Positions 41,717-54,884 of a stretch of 64,000 bases of DNA are shown in pieces. A program made the position numbers and the translations under genes. Origin of the DNA: Ascaphus truei (lineage: Eukaryota; Chordata; Amphibia; Anura; Ascaphidae); the NCBI GenBank assembly GCA_036426205.1, contig CM071568.1, positions 219,947,169-220,011,168 of the forward strand, given 5' to 3'. The notes under the pieces were generated by a model. It did not search any database. It was not told the DNA's origin and was given only the letters and a program-made list of their open reading frames with translations. Numbering within the stretch: position 1 is the stretch's first letter; each line of letters begins with the position of its first letter.

Positions 41717-43569
41717 CTTCAATTTTCAGCGGCGGTAGCAGCGCAAATTCTTTCTTTTTCTCATCTTCCCCCATCGGCCGGTTCCACACTCCCTGCCATG
41801 TGCACGCGGCACCATTATAGAATGGCTTACTAACCTCAACCAACTGAAAACTGCCGCACGCGCGCACGGTGTAGCGTGCGTACGCAGTAGAGAACCGGCC
41901 TTAAAGTGCAAAAGTGCCAATCAGACACTACAGCATAGAAACTTTCCATGTGGTGGCACCCTGTGGGCCCGATCACACTTTTGTGGATAATCCTCATTGA
42001 GCATTAAGTCTGATTGTCCCCAATACTCTAGTGAAGTCATATGTTAGGACAGCTTGCTTACATAAACCTTATATTTATGGGGACACAAAAGTTTTCAAAT
42101 GCAGTCTGTTTCACATGACATTCTTGTTTCGAAGTGCAGAGTACTACATTTAAGTTTTGTGGAATGTTTTTTGAGGGGAATTAGGTGCCAACCACACATT
42201 TGTTTCTGTTATGTATCATGGTATGTACTGTATTAGTCCTTATAGCTGTACCCATATTGCACACGTAATGCATGTCCAAGAAAAGGAAAGTAAGTGTTAA
42301 TGTGAGTGCCATAGAGGGAACTGTTATAATTTACACCATACATTGTAATTTCACGTTGAAATAATAATATACATGCTAGTGATCTCTATAAACCTTTTAA
42401 CACACATACATTTAAATGTAAATCTCATAGCAATGGGATTACATTTTATTTTCTATGTACTGTTTTAGTGCATGTCAAGATAGATCAAGCTAGAATTTTG
42501 AGCATGAATAAGTCATGCTTTGGAAATTAATGTTACTGACTTGATTAATAACACAGAGGCAAATGTGTATGTACAGTATTCTCCTGCAGAGCTGGCTTCA
42601 AAAAGGAAAAAAATATTTAGAAATCTTTAGATTGTTCACATTATTGCACAAATAAAATTTAAGGATGTCATGTATTTAAAGTGGCAGAGAAGAAGAGAAG
42701 AAGAGAAGCTACTGGAATTGTATGTTTTAAAGCTATGATTCATTTTATAAATGAAAGTTGTGTGATATGTTTTGAGCCTTTACAAAACTCGGTGTTGCCC
42801 TATAAACCGCAGTGATAGCCAACAGTAGTGTTCTTTCCTACAGCTGGGGCTATTGTTTGGAGGGGTTTAGAAATAGAGATCAATAGCTCTAGTTATTATT
42901 CTGAGTCTCTATGTACTGTTTGTAGAAGATATGAGTACTGAGATACACCGAGATACACCGAGATATTGATCTCATTTGCAAGTAAATCCTGTGAAGGTAC
43001 ATACTGTAGGGATAGTACCAATGTGAATATGCAAGGAATTAAACCTGCAAGCTTGTGTTTTCTTAGCCAATCTATAATAAAATTGACTACTCCTCTAAAA
43101 GTTTTCATTGTTATTGGAGCGGGGTCCTGGATATAAACCCTTCTTCACATTCCTTTTAAAAAGCAATATTAATAGTAATATTTGTTTTAAATATTATCTC
43201 TTTTGAATTTAGCAGCTGTTCTATTAAAGATTTTCGCAATCTGCCAAGAGACTCACCATTTTGATTCATTTATCTTTGCTGAAGCTTTGGCTTCTTATTT
43301 TATTCTGCTGCTGGTGCTTCTGCTGCTACTGTATGTATCCCAGCCATCTGGGAAGGCTGGCATTGAGCTCTGCCTACAGCTGCCAGAGTAGGGGCCAACC
43401 AGTAGGAGATGTTTTAATGTACCACTTGTTCTGTCATCTCCAGATGATTATGGGGATGCTGCAGAAGACCGATACCATTGACATATTTCCTGAAACACTC
43501 CTTTGTCCCAGCTGGGAAAATAGCAATATAACATCCACACCAATAACTTGTATGATTGGTAATAATAAC
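41717..43569. other. No recognisable genes
   Basis: A short CpG-containing stretch at 41730-41935 may be a non-autonomous element. The rest is AT-rich and unassigned, with a small 'gagatacacc' repeat near 42950. Confidence 0.45.
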
Positions 43570-43640
43570 ATATATATATATATATATAAGCGCTATGTAC
43601 ATTTATGGCGCTATATAAATAAAGACATACAATATTAGAG
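43570..43640 (+). repeat. LINE/SINE 3'-tail-like fragment
   Basis: 'gcgctatgtacatttatggc' plus 'gctatataaataaagacata' matches the reverse complement of 23866-23905. A (TA)n precedes it. Confidence 0.6.
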
Positions 43641-43689
43641 TACTTTGCTTTTTTCTTGTGAAATGTGCACTTATAATCATATCCATGGG

Positions 43690-44560
43690 CAATACTACTG
43701 ACTATTGACAGGTAAAGTTAAACATGCCTTGAACTTATGTAACGTGTTTCCCCTCCCCCTCCTCCCCTTTTGCAGATAGGGGCCATTACAGGGTCTATGT
43801 GGTGCATACCTGCTGGTAACAAGAGGGCTGAGTCGTCCGCAATGACTTTGGGATACAGGAACAGGCTTCTGGGGTTCATACCCCACATAATACTTAGCAG
43901 TGCAGCGCCTCCATTTGCCGTAGGCTCCAGGGATATGGAGATGATCTCCCACGGTAGAACTTGTACCTCTCCCCCCAGTTAGATCAGACACCAGGCCGGA
44001 GGTATATGGCAAACAGGAACGGTTTATTACTACACACTTTGCAGTAACACTGCAGCTACGCAGCAGTCTTCTGCCGGATACAGTCTCCTTAGATCAGCTC
44101 TCACTGGAGATGGTCCCTGGACTGTCACTACAGGCCAAGGGCACCCGCAGCCACCCTAGCTCTTCCCCACCTCCCTAGCGGAGGCAGAGGTATGGGTTCA
44201 CACTCACTCCACCTGCAGGAAAGAGCACATGGGTAGGCCCCAATCTCAGGCTCCCAGGTGTGTGACCTGCCTTCCTCAAAGGGAAGGAACAACCTACTAA
44301 CATGAGGATGGTCCTGCCCTAAAGTACAGCCAGAAGGCAGACACCCTGTTGTCAAAGCAACAACAGGATGTACAAACCGCAGCTGTCACTCAAGTGCATC
44401 ACCAAAGGTGAAGGGGAAAACCCCATGATAACTACTGGAAAGGCCTGCTTATTCCAGGACTTACAGCCACGAGGGAAGCAAACTAGTAGCCACAGATGGC
44501 ATGGTTACAACATCCCGCAACACATCAATGTAAATGGTGAATCAAAAAACCTTCCTTGTG
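43690..44560 (-). mobile_element. Sequence adjoining a family A LTR, possibly element interior
   Basis: On minus it follows the LTR at 44560-45797. It contains a purine-rich tract (complement of 'cccctccccctcctcccctt', 43751-43770). No gag or pol motifs were recognised, so it could also be an extended LTR variant. Confidence 0.35.
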
Positions 44561-45797
44561 CAACGGGTATTCCCCCACCCAAGAGCATATGGTATATGTG
44601 TGCGGGGAACCTAATGTTACCAGGTGTGGTGCTTTACCTGTTAGGCTCACAGGGGGCCTAAGCCTCCACCATGGGGAGCCTGGGGCACGTATAATAATAA
44701 TAGGAGTAACCTCGTACTCGGTACAGCGCCTCCACCTGTGATGGCTCCCACCAGAGGGGGAGTGATCCTCGCAGGACAATATATATATAGATCACACAAT
44801 AGCATGTAAACCAACCAATAACTTTACTTGTGGGCATAGGAACGTACTTTGGCATATAACATCAACAGGTGTCCCTCCCTAGAGGAGACACTAACTACTG
44901 CGTCTCGCAGGACGCTATCCCCCTTTCACCGGGTGATCCCACCCCGTGTCCAGTAACCACACACAATATGTTCTCCACCAGCAGGGGAGATAAATATGTG
45001 TGACTGCGCAGCCACTATGTCTTATAATAATAATATAGGTTCGTTGGTGCACTTGATGATGGTTACCTGCCGAGCACTCCAGTGCCCGGGCCTGCCAAGG
45101 AGCTTCACAAAGGATCCGGAGGCTGACGAACACAGGAACTACCGTCCGGGGCGATCCCACCCGGATGGCTGCTGCAGCCGCAGCGGAGGTCTCAGCCCAA
45201 ACCTCTGAATGGAAACGCAGCGTCCGCTGTGTCCCTAACTTTCTCTGGATAATAAAAGGGGCAGGGTCCCTAACCTGGGGCCTGTCCCTACAACACTCCG
45301 CTACTGATGACTCAGGGCTATCTGGGGCCTAGGGGGCTGCTGGCCTAGTGCAGGGAGTCACTGACTCCTGCACCCTACCTCCTTCCCCTAGCTGCTCCGG
45401 TCACCAACTGCCAAAACGTGCTGCAAGCCCGCGAAATGTATCAATTCTCCCTTGCAGGGAGATGCTGTGGCCCTATTGGCTCCCTGGAGTCATGTGGGGC
45501 GCTCCTAGGCTCATGGGATATGTAGTCCCTTCTCTAGAGCCCTATTCCTACTGGCCAGCATTCGCGCGGTCTATCTGCGCATGCGCAATGTCCCTGGCTG
45601 GCCGCCGCATGCGGGGACTCACTGCGCATGCGCGAAGTTGCGCAACATGGTGGCGCCCTGCTCGGGAGCCGGCGAGGACCTCCGGAACACCGGAGTGCTC
45701 CCTGCTCGGCCCCCACCCTCCAGAAGTGCCGGCGGGTCTATCGAGTGACCCCCGGCAACGGAGGTAAGAGGAGGGGGGGTCGCTACACAAAAGGGAA
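44560..45797 (-). mobile_element. Family A LTR, minus strand
   Basis: On minus it starts TGTAGCGAC at about 45797. It has CpG-rich 'gcgcatgcgca'-type stretches (about 45585 and 45625), a segment matching the solo LTR's middle, and 3' blocks matching 1-880 ('acacggggtgggatcac', 'gtggctgcgcagtcacac'). The 3' end lies near the G-run at 44570. ORFs within are not conserved proteins. Confidence 0.7.
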
Positions 45798-45837
45798 CCT
45801 GGCTACACTTGATATAATTAGGATTATGAATTTTGTG

Positions 45838-46200
45838 TATATTTGACAGCAAATAAAAATACCACTTGTAGATACATTTGCATGTTTCAGACAGGTCTGC
45901 AACACTGTCTTTCCCCATTATCACTTAGCATACAGTGCTTCCAATGCAACCAGGGATTCTGGGTTATGACATGCAAGTGAGGCCTCATAATACATCCCTC
46001 TTTACATCTTTTCTATTTTAACATGGCGCCTATAAACTTATGCCTGCCATATTACACAGCTTTTTAAGCACAGCCTGGGTTTAAAAAAAAAAGTGCATAT
46101 CCAGTAAACATACTCACAGTGGTATTTTTTATTTGCTGTAAACTGTACGGTGGAAGGTTTTTGCCACTTTTTTACCCACCATAAATGTTAATGTCTGTTG
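45838..46200 (-). repeat. Second copy of the dispersed repeat seen at 23170-23565
   Basis: Shares 'ctgtctttccccattatcac', 'agcatacag' and 'gggattctggg', and ends with the complement of the 23170 terminus ('cacttttttacccaccataa'). This copy lacks the hammerhead segment. Confidence 0.7.
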
Positions 46201-46865
46201 TATATTTGAAACATTTAATAAAAAGTTTGTGTAAAACCATTGAACATATTATTTTATAGAGACTAGGTTGTTAAACCCTAATATTTTGACCTTCTTTTTA
46301 AGCATGGTCTTTAAAGTAATATGTTTCTATGATTCTTTTTATTAAAGTCATAACATTGATAGATTCATCCATGCAGATGACAAATATGAAAATGTACATT
46401 TAATGTAGAACTTTATTTAAGTGTACACCACTCAGTTTCAATCTAGAAATCTAAATATCCCAAAAGTTATAAACAATTGCATGAATAACTTTCCTACTTA
46501 TTTATCGACTGTAAGTTTTGCTAATAAAATTCAGAGATTTTCAGATAACACATTTTGAATTCCATTGGCAGCAATACCTTTATATTGAACTGTAAACAAG
46601 TAAAAACATGTACAATTATATCTTTGGAATATAAATAAATTGATACCGCAATAGACAAATTATAAAAAAAATAACTTAGATGTTTGGACAGAATAAGTAG
46701 GATTTACAGTAGCGTTGCAGGTTCATACCATTGAAAGTGAAACTATCTGATTGTTACTGTATATAATATCAAATATATAAAGCTACTATGTATTTCCCAA
46801 GAAAAACACTGAAATTATTATGCAACCAATAAAAAATATCTTTGTAAATTTGACTGATATGGCCA
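46201..46865. other. No recognisable feature
   Basis: AT-rich unassigned sequence before the L1-type element. Confidence 0.4.
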
Positions 46866-47572
46866 GACTCACCGCCAGACTCAGCAGTGGATAACCCAGG
46901 ACTGCGGAGTAGGTGAGGGGCTAAGCGACGGGGAACCGCCTAACGGACCTCCTGTTACGGTGCTGCTGAGAGCTGGTAGCCGCCGGCTAGCAGTTGTGCC
47001 GTGGGGAGACTGGGAGCAAGCAGGGGCAGCCATCTTGTGCAGGCGCTGCAGTACGGCATCGCCATTGAGCGAGAGCCCACTTCTCCCCCCCACACAAAGC
47101 CAATAGATCGGAGCCTCCATTGGGTGGAGGGGATACCACGGTGAGGTCCCCAGAAGATGTACATGGGCATACATGGTAGGAAAAGGCACACGACAAACAC
47201 AGGATGATCCCATTCCCCAAGATGGCCACCGTGTGGTACAAGGGAGCACTGTGAGTACCACCCAGACACTGCAGCTAAAAGTGAAAAATCCTGAACTGCC
47301 TGTCGCCTCATCCTTACATCTCCAACCTCACATAAATCAATATAAATTAACACAATAGAAGGTTGCAACCTAGTCACTACCCCCCAAAGGGGAATTCTCT
47401 CCCCCCCCCCAAAGAGACCTCTGTACAGCGGTGCATAAGCAGCGCATTCTAAGATGAAGGCTTTAGACTCATGCTCCATAGTGCCACGGGCTTCAATCTA
47501 AGCTTATGACAGCAAGATTGCTCCGATTAACCCTCAAAACATAAAACATGACACATACAAGACTTACCTACC

Positions 47573-48549
47573 ATGGCTTCGAAAGCTGTTAAAACCATCA
47601 AAAAGAAGAAGAACCAGAGTGAGCTGCGAGAATACTTTAAAAAAACGTGGCTGTCTAACCCTACAACAGGCAAAGGCAGTAGATGCCCTCTCCCAAGAGC
47701 ATTCAGACTTTGGAGATCAAGACCCTCTCCACTAAGAACGACATACTTACCCTCTTTAATAAAATAGAATCCCTAATGCAAATGCAGTGAAGGATCTTAA
47801 GGAGGAGATATTTTCCCTTAGGGAACGCACAAGCTCTCTAGAATCCAAGGTAGAGGCTACAATTACTCGGCAGTCCCTCATGGACGCGGAGCTTAAAGAG
47901 GTAAAGTCCAACTACTGGACTTTAAAGACAGACAGGAGAACAGGGACCGCCATAACAATCTCCGGATTCGGGGGATCCAGGAATCTGAAACAGATGTCGA
48001 GGGGTTCATGGGCAGATGGCTAACAGCAGATCTTCCACATATTACCGAAGAGTCCCTTGCCCTCCACAGATGTCACAGGGCCCTAAGAATGAGACCCCAG
48101 CCGGGAGATAGACCAAAGGACTTGGTACTGAGATTTCACTATTTCAAAACAAAGGAGGCCTTCAGCATGGCGGCAGGAGGCTCCAGGGACCTCAGGTTCC
48201 AATATATACCCTTACAGGTCTACGCGGATCTTGTGCCCTCCACCCTTGCCAAAAGAAGAAATCTCAGTGAGGTAATGGCAACGCTAAGGGATCGCAATAT
48301 TAAATGAAGATGGATGTTTCCTTTCGGGCTCATAGTGGTAAAAAACGGAAGACCAAGACACTCAGGAACCCAGATGATGGCAAAGCCTTCCTTAGCCACC
48401 TAGGCCTGGGTCCTCCTCACTCCAGTCCTGCAGCAAAGGGTGGGATCCCACTGGCACTGGAGCCGTCTTGGAATGTGTTTCCTTCGAGAAGATCTCATTG
48501 CACAAACACCCCAGTGAAACAGTTGACCCCCAATGTGGCGAAACCCTGA
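47573..48549 (+). pseudogene. L1 ORF1-like RNA-binding protein, frameshifted
   Basis: The start MASKAVKTIKKKKN (47573) is basic. A coiled-coil stretch follows (LKEEIFSLRERTSSLESKVE, 47790-47850), then the RRM-like part: HRCHRALRMRPQPGDRPKDL, LRFHYFKTKEAF and a C-terminal half with YADLVPSTLAKRRNL. This matches the L1 ORF1 trimer/RRM/CTD order. Three phase changes (near 47770, 48010 and 48305) break it. Confidence 0.75.
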
Positions 48550-49369
48550 GCTAAGCAGCATGCCCAGGTCCCGGATGGGGGCCCTTCCCCCTTACCTGGG
48601 AGCACTCCAAGATTTTTGGGAGCAGATCCATCTGAATGAATCGCAATGATGACCTTCCAGGCTTGATCTTGGGCTGGTCTCGCCTCTCCCGTTGCCCCCT
48701 GTCCACCTCTCGCACTCCAAGTGCAAATTGCATCCCCTGCTTCCTGTTCCCCAAGTCGGAAGCAACTGGGAGCACAAAAGACTGGAGATCATACCAGAGG
48801 AGGAGGGGATGACCCTCCACGGTGGGCCAGGAGGATACTAGGCCCACCCGTCGTGGTGGGGCTCCATGATCCCCGACCTACCTGAACTCTAAATCTGGAC
48901 TCTAATCCTGTGTCTCCAGACTGAGGTTTGGGGGTTGTGGGATGGCTGGAGAGCGCTAAGGTGGAAGCGAGTTGGTGAGGCCAAGGAAGACCCATAGTCC
49001 ACCCCCCCCCCCTTCCCCGCATTACAGTGTTTGGCCCTGGGCTCAGTCAGCTCCCACATGCATCGTTAACACAAATGCAGAGCCCAGGTTTGCTCTGGTC
49101 AACTGACCCATTAGCCATGTTACCCTCTAATTCGAGATCTACATGAGGTCTCCTGGATGTGTCTAGCCTGGATAAGAGCAGAGTGAGGCTAAGTGTCCAG
49201 GCCTGGGGGTTGGGAGGACTCCCGATCTTGAGTTTCCCAAACGTTTCATTTAAAGTAAGCAATTGCATAAGTATTGTATGTTGAAATGTTATAGTATTTT
49301 TTCAGGGTCAAGATCACATAAGGTTATAAAAGGTTTCCATGTGGAGTTTACACTCTAGGTATGATTATA
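48550..49369 (+). other. L1 inter-ORF or degenerate segment, left of PLE insertion
   Basis: No coding motif on +. Ends with 'tatgattata' (49360-49369), the left target duplication of the PLE. Confidence 0.5.
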
Positions 49370-50092
49370 CGTTAAAAAGGGGGGTTATTTGAGCGCGCTG
49401 TCCCTCCATATGCTCTCCCTCGGCTACTCCAGTCTCCCCTGCAGCTCCTAGTCTCCCGTGATCAGCAGGGCATACTCAGCACATATATAAACACAAAAAT
49501 AGGAGCGCATGGAAAAAAGAACCAGAAAACCGGAATTAGTGCACAATTCTCTATATTAAAAAACACACACAATTTTGACAAAATAAAATATAAATTAATG
49601 CAGTGAAAGTTGGAGACACTACATAAAAAACGATCTAATGGATCAAAGAGAATAACCAAGACATCCACAGAGAACAGGGTATTAACACCCAACCGGCCAC
49701 AGGAAGACACCCCAGTTGTTAAAGGGTAAAGAACTCTTGGCAAACAAGTTGGTAGTATATCAGACATTATGACACCACGAGGACGCTTTTGGGAGACTTT
49801 TAGAGACATAAGGTCTGATATACTACCAACTTGTTTGCCGAGTGTTCTTTACTCTTTAACAACTGGGGTGTCTTCCTGTGGCTGGTTGGGTGTTAATACC
49901 CTGTTCTCTGTCGATGTCTTGGTTATTCTCTTTGATCCATTAGATCGTTTTTTATGTAGTGTCTCCAACTTTCACTGCATTAATTTATATTTTATTTTGT
50001 CAAAATTGTGTGTGTTTTTTAATATAAAGAATTGTGCACTCATTCCGGTTTTCTGGTTCTCTTTTCCATGCGCTCCTATTTTTGTGTTTATA
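49370..50092. mobile_element. PLE fold-back remnant inserted in L1
   Basis: Head 'tatttgagcgcgctgtccct' to 'catactcagca' (about 49386-49482) equals the head of the PLE at 14239-14333. It is followed by an inverted copy of the PLE tail (49484-49771), a spacer of about 35 bp and a forward copy (49807-50092). The 10-bp word 'tatgattata' flanks it (49360-49369 and 50093-50102). No coding domain remains. Confidence 0.8.
49484..50092. repeat. Inverted repeat, arms about 288 bp
   Basis: 49484-49771 is the reverse complement of 49807-50092 with few differences. The outer ends are 'aaacacaaaaataggagcgc' and its complement; the inner ends are 'ggtagtatatcagacat' and its complement. The same translation therefore appears on both strands, which is not evidence for a gene. 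Confidence 0.92.
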
Positions 50093-50469
50093 TATGATTA
50101 TAAGTTAGCCTCGCCCTTACAGTGGTCTCAGAAGTCTGAGAAGTACCGGGGTTGGTGCCTGAATAGACAAACCGTCCAACTCTTGTCCACTACTACTAAC
50201 CATGTCTGTGTCCTTGAAGACACAGTTGCCCTTGTTCTTTTTTTTTTGTTCCCCACCACCCCAACTTTTGTTCCCAAGGGCAGGTGATGATTAGGATCAA
50301 CGCTCTAGAGACACATCCATGCTCACTTTTTTCATTTTTTTCCGTTTCCTCTGTTTTTTCTCCCTCCCTCCATCCTACCCCTGTCCATCTACCCAGAACA
50401 GCCATCAGGTGACAAGCATAATATCTGGACAGCAGTGCAGCTTCGAGCCCTGTACTCATTGTTGTCACT

Positions 50470-53400
50470 TAAAGTAATAACGCTCAATGTGAAAGGCTTG
50501 AATTGCCCTATAAAGAGTAGGAAGGCAATGACAGACCTTAAAAAAAAGGTGCTGACGTTCTCCTTTTGCAAGAGACCCATTTTAGATCCCCAGATAACCC
50601 AAGCTACCTAGACAGGTTATATAAGGATGTCTCCTTTTCCTCCACGATGGTCAAAAGAAGGGGTGTGGCAATACTGTTCCACAACTGCATCACACACAAA
50701 ATTAAGAAAGTAGATGGTAGGGATGGTAGATATACGATATTAGTAGGGGAACTTCATGGAAGAGACATGGCCATAGCAACAGTTTATGCTCCGAATGAAA
50801 ACAGTACAGTTTTTAAACTCATTCTTTACTACACTAGGCAACATAGCTAGAGGCAAAATAATCTTGGGAGGAGATTTCAGTCTTGCAATAGACCCTGATT
50901 TAGAGAGATCATCTTCACTGAAAACTGTCCCACTTAATCCTAGATTCCTGGAGGTCAAATCTCTTAAAAGGGGCCTTCTTTCTCTTAATTTGGTCGACAC
51001 CTGGAGGGAACTGAACCCACATACGAGGGATTATACCTTCTACTCATCACCACATTAATCATACTCACACATTGATTATATCTTCACAAACGCTGGCCTG
51101 ATTCCTCAGGTTTCTGACTCAAATATTCACAGTATCACGTGGCTGGACATGCCCCATTGGACTCAACAATCACTTAAATATTAAATTGCCCAGGGCAGCT
51201 TGGAGATTGAATGAATCTCTACTTAAGGTTCCGGAGCTACTGGAGAAATCAATGGGGAAATCGAGGTGTTTTTCCGGACTAACATGGGGAGTGTGTCGTC
51301 ATTGGCAACATTGTGGGAAGCACACAAAGCCACAATAAGGGGCCACCTTATCTCACTGGGCTCAGGAATAGAGCCAGACAGGAGAAGATTAACTCTCTCC
51401 AGTCCAAAATTGACTGTCTCTCTATATTGCACAAAAATAACCAGGGCTGAACTCAATATGTTTCTAACTGTAAAAGCAGAACAGTCCCTTAATTTGTTAA
51501 AGAGGGAGTTCTACGAAAAAGCTAATAAAGCAGACTCCCACCTAGCAGCCAAGTTATGAAACCATGAGATCCTGGCCAATAGGTTAATAAAGATTCTTCC
51601 TTCCTTGGTTCATGTTGACCAGGTGGGCTTCGTACCGGGCAGACAGCAGCTGGCAATACAAGGAGGATCAGAGACCTCGTGGCCTGGGCAGGTCAGAATG
51701 GTGTTCCCTCGATGTTGCTCAGCCTCGACACGGAGTAGGCCTACGATCAAATTGATTGGATATACATGGAGGAAACACTGAAGGCCTTTGGCTTTTCAGG
51801 CATCTTCCTTAAGGCAAATTTAGCCCTCTATACAAACCCCACAGCAATAGTGGTAAGCCAAGGCTTCCCCTCATCCCAATTTCAGATCAAAAATGGTACT
51901 AGGCAGGGGTGTCCTATCCCCACTTATGTTTTCACTTTGCATGGAGCCCCTTGCGGCACATATCTGTTAGAATCCTAATGACACCGGCCTGGAAGTAGGA
52001 GTTCAATCCTACAAACTGGCACTTTACTCTGACTACGTTATTGTAACGATCTCAAAACCTCTAACAACCCTGCCAAACCTGTTCAACGAATTATAATTAT
52101 TTAATCATTTATCCTAAAATAACAGTGTCGGAGGCTTTAAATATCAATCTAAGGAAAGAGACAGTCAAATTAATTAAACTCAATTTTGACTTTAAAGGGC
52201 AGCAATCATCACTGAAATACCTGGGAGTGTTCCAAACCAAGGATTACGACTCACTCTACCATGCTAATTATCTCAAATTACTGAAGGTACTAAAAGCTGA
52301 CCTCATTGTATGGACTAAATGTAATATCTCCTGGATGGGCAGAGTCCAATCAGTGAAGATGAATCTGTTACCCAGGATGCTCTATCTCTTCCAGACTCTC
52401 CCCATACCCATTGTAATCTCTGATATAGCCAAGTTCCAAGCCCTGGTCTCAAAATGTATTTGGAATAATAAGAGACCCAGACTAAAACCGCAGGTTGTTG
52501 ACTAGACCCACCAGAGCTGGCGATTGGTGCCCCCCTGCCTTTTCTCGTACTATAGGGATGCTCAGGCAAAACAATGGGTAGCCTGTCATGCCAATCCCCT
52601 ACTCAGGCGGTGGGTTACCTTGGAGGCACACCAAACAGGTCCAACCCCCATTGAAAATATTATTTGGCTTCCTACCCCGGTAGGTCAGTTGCAACACCCC
52701 ATCTTGCCGATGATCACACACTCCCTTAGACTATGGGACAGACTTAAGTTTAAGTATGAGTTTAGAAGTTAAAACTCAGTGATGACCCCTATCTTTGACA
52801 ACAGGGACTTCTCTCCCGGGCAGTCTAAATAAGTTTTTGCAAATTGGCGGAAAGAAAGTATTAGCAGAATCTGTGATATCAGTCACGATCTTAAGGTGAT
52901 CCCCTTTGACAAATTAGTAAAGGATAGAGGAATTCCGTCAGGAGAGATCTTTCGATATCTCCAGATTAGGGCCTTTTTTGCTAAAGTTCAGCCCACAAAC
53001 CCTGTTTCATTATTTGAAAAACTCTGTCTGAGAGCGGATTCCCACCAGAGACTTATATCAGCGTTGTATGGACAATTCTCTTTACAAGTCTGAGAATCCC
53101 AGGAAAAGATAGGATTCATTAGGACGTGGGAGAATGACCTGGGGGAGGAACTGGAGGGCAACAACTGGGAGGAGATTTTTGAGTCCGTAGTTAGAAGCTC
53201 AATTTGTTCAACAATCCGAGAGAACGCCTACAAAGTTATGACTCATTGATACAACAGCCCTGAAAATATTGCTAAAAAATGTACCAGGCTACTCCCCTCT
53301 GTGCCCTAAGGATTGCGGTGAAGTGGCGTCTCTCGTACATATATGGTTGTCCCGCCCCTGGGTGCAGGAGCTCTTGAGAAAGGTGAGAACCTGGCTCCAG

Positions 53401-53890
53401 AAGATCCTGTGTTCAGACATCCCCCTAGACCCGTGGCTATTTCTGTTGAACAGGCCACTCCAGGACCACACGAGGGCCAAAAACAAATTATTAACCCTTA
53501 TTGTTACGGCAGCAAGATGATCCATAGTGAGCCTGTGGGAAAAAAAAGAAGCTACCACCAATTCAGGTCATTAGGAATAAGCTATGGTTCATATGTTTGA
53601 TGGAAAAACGAATTCGTTTCCTGAACGACACATGCCATAACTTCCAAAAAGTCTGGTAACCCTGGATTTCTAACAGTTAGGCCATATGTGGACTTAGGCT
53701 CCCTATGTCTGTAACCTCTTATTTTCGATCTCTTGAAACAGGTTGGGACATGCCAAGGGTTCACCTAGCATTAATTCGAACTGTCATTAAAATTGAGTGT
53801 ACAGTATGTGAAGAACAAGGTTCCATAGAAATGGGCCCCGAGGCAGGACTAGGGGTCTCCCCAGATTGCCACCGCAAACTAAATTAATTC
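50470..53890 (+). pseudogene. L1 ORF2-like endonuclease and reverse transcriptase
   Basis: Endonuclease start SLKVITLNVKGLNCPIKSRK (50470), then QETHFRSP (catalytic E, 50569), VAILFH, GGDFSLAIDPD (50870) and HIDYIFT. RT blocks: QVGFVPGRQ (51620), YDQIDWIYMEETLKAFGF, IKNGTRQGCPIPTYVFTL (about 51890-51940), and LYSDYVIV (about 52022) where an F/YADD motif is expected. The second catalytic Asp is therefore lost. The C-terminal region continues (WIFKYLGVFQTKDYD-like, WNNKRPRLKPQV). Many frameshifts and stops. Confidence 0.85.
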
Positions 53891-54064
53891 TGTGTAAAAT
53901 ACTGTAAACCGATGTTCCACTGATGTATGCCCCCCACCATGCCTTCCCCCTCTTATTTATGTACCCCGACCCTCCGCCTTCCCCCACAATGCCCATTCTC
54001 TGATGTTTTATTTCTGTATATCTCTGTTTGAAAAAAACAATAAAAATTAAATTGAAAAAAAAAA

Positions 54065-54884
54065 GGAATTATTCTTATTAAAGAACGGTAATTGAAAAAA
54101 AAGAATGTGCATACAGTATATTTAATATGTCAGAAGAGATAATTGTTGTGATGTGCTATAATACTTTGTTATTAACTGCCAACTGTGAATCTTTTGTATT
54201 CATAACATTTTTTTACCCTAACTTTTGTCAAACTGTTTGCAAACATTGCCAGTATTCACACAAAATGGCAAGAAACATGCATTTTTTTAACTAGGGATAG
54301 ACAAATATACATTTGCATAAAATGTTTTGCAATTTGTGGATTTTTGTGAAAAATCACAGGAACTTTTAGGAGGTGACTTATCATCCACCCAAAGAGCAAA
54401 TGATAAACATGTGCAACATTTTCTTTGTTGATTTCAATATCACCGGCCATCACGATTTATTGAATAGCATGTGAATGCCTAATTTTATGAAAACATTTCA
54501 TGAGCATAGATTTTTGCATATTGAAGAGAGGTGAGGAGGCTTTGCAAAAGAAAATAAATAGTTTCATTTTAAATTATCTTGCTTTTCAAACTAAAGTAGC
54601 TGTTTTTGTGTCAAAAAAACCTTACCTTTATACTGTATGTGTGCAAGTACGGTACTAATAATTTCTTGGTTAAACAGAAGAAACCGTGTAAGAGTTTTAT
54701 TTTGACTTTTTGCTAGACTAATGAATTAGAATGTGTCATGTACGTAGATATAAATTATTTTGATTGTGGACACCATGTACATATGATTCCACGTGTTATG
54801 AAATGTGCCCCCATAAAACATAACTGATACTTGTGTTTTTTTTAACTTTATAACTCAAACTGTATAAAACTATAAAACTGTACA
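54065..54884. other. No recognisable feature
   Basis: AT-rich unassigned sequence downstream of the L1 tail. Confidence 0.4.

Larger units (their letters stand above)
46866..54064 (+). mobile_element. L1-type LINE, broken, interrupted by a PLE fold-back
   Basis: GC-richer 5' region (46866-47570), ORF1 remnants (47573-48549), a long spacer, a PLE insertion (49370-50092), ORF2 remnants (50470-53890) and an A-rich 3' end at 54030-54064. Order and motifs are L1-like, with separate ORF1 and an endonuclease-RT ORF2. Multiple frameshifts and stops make it inactive. The 5' boundary is approximate and no clear target duplication was found. Confidence 0.85.

Noticed and set aside
41375..41867. C/Y/V/M-rich ORFs
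   Set aside because: Translations of CA/CATA microsatellites.
46881..47479. Overlapping minus ORFs of 84-174 codons
   Set aside because: They lie antisense to the GC-rich L1 5' region and show no motif.
49462..50287. Mirror-image ORFs of 115 and 172 codons on opposite strands
   Set aside because: They are the same non-coding PLE tail read from both arms of a fold-back.
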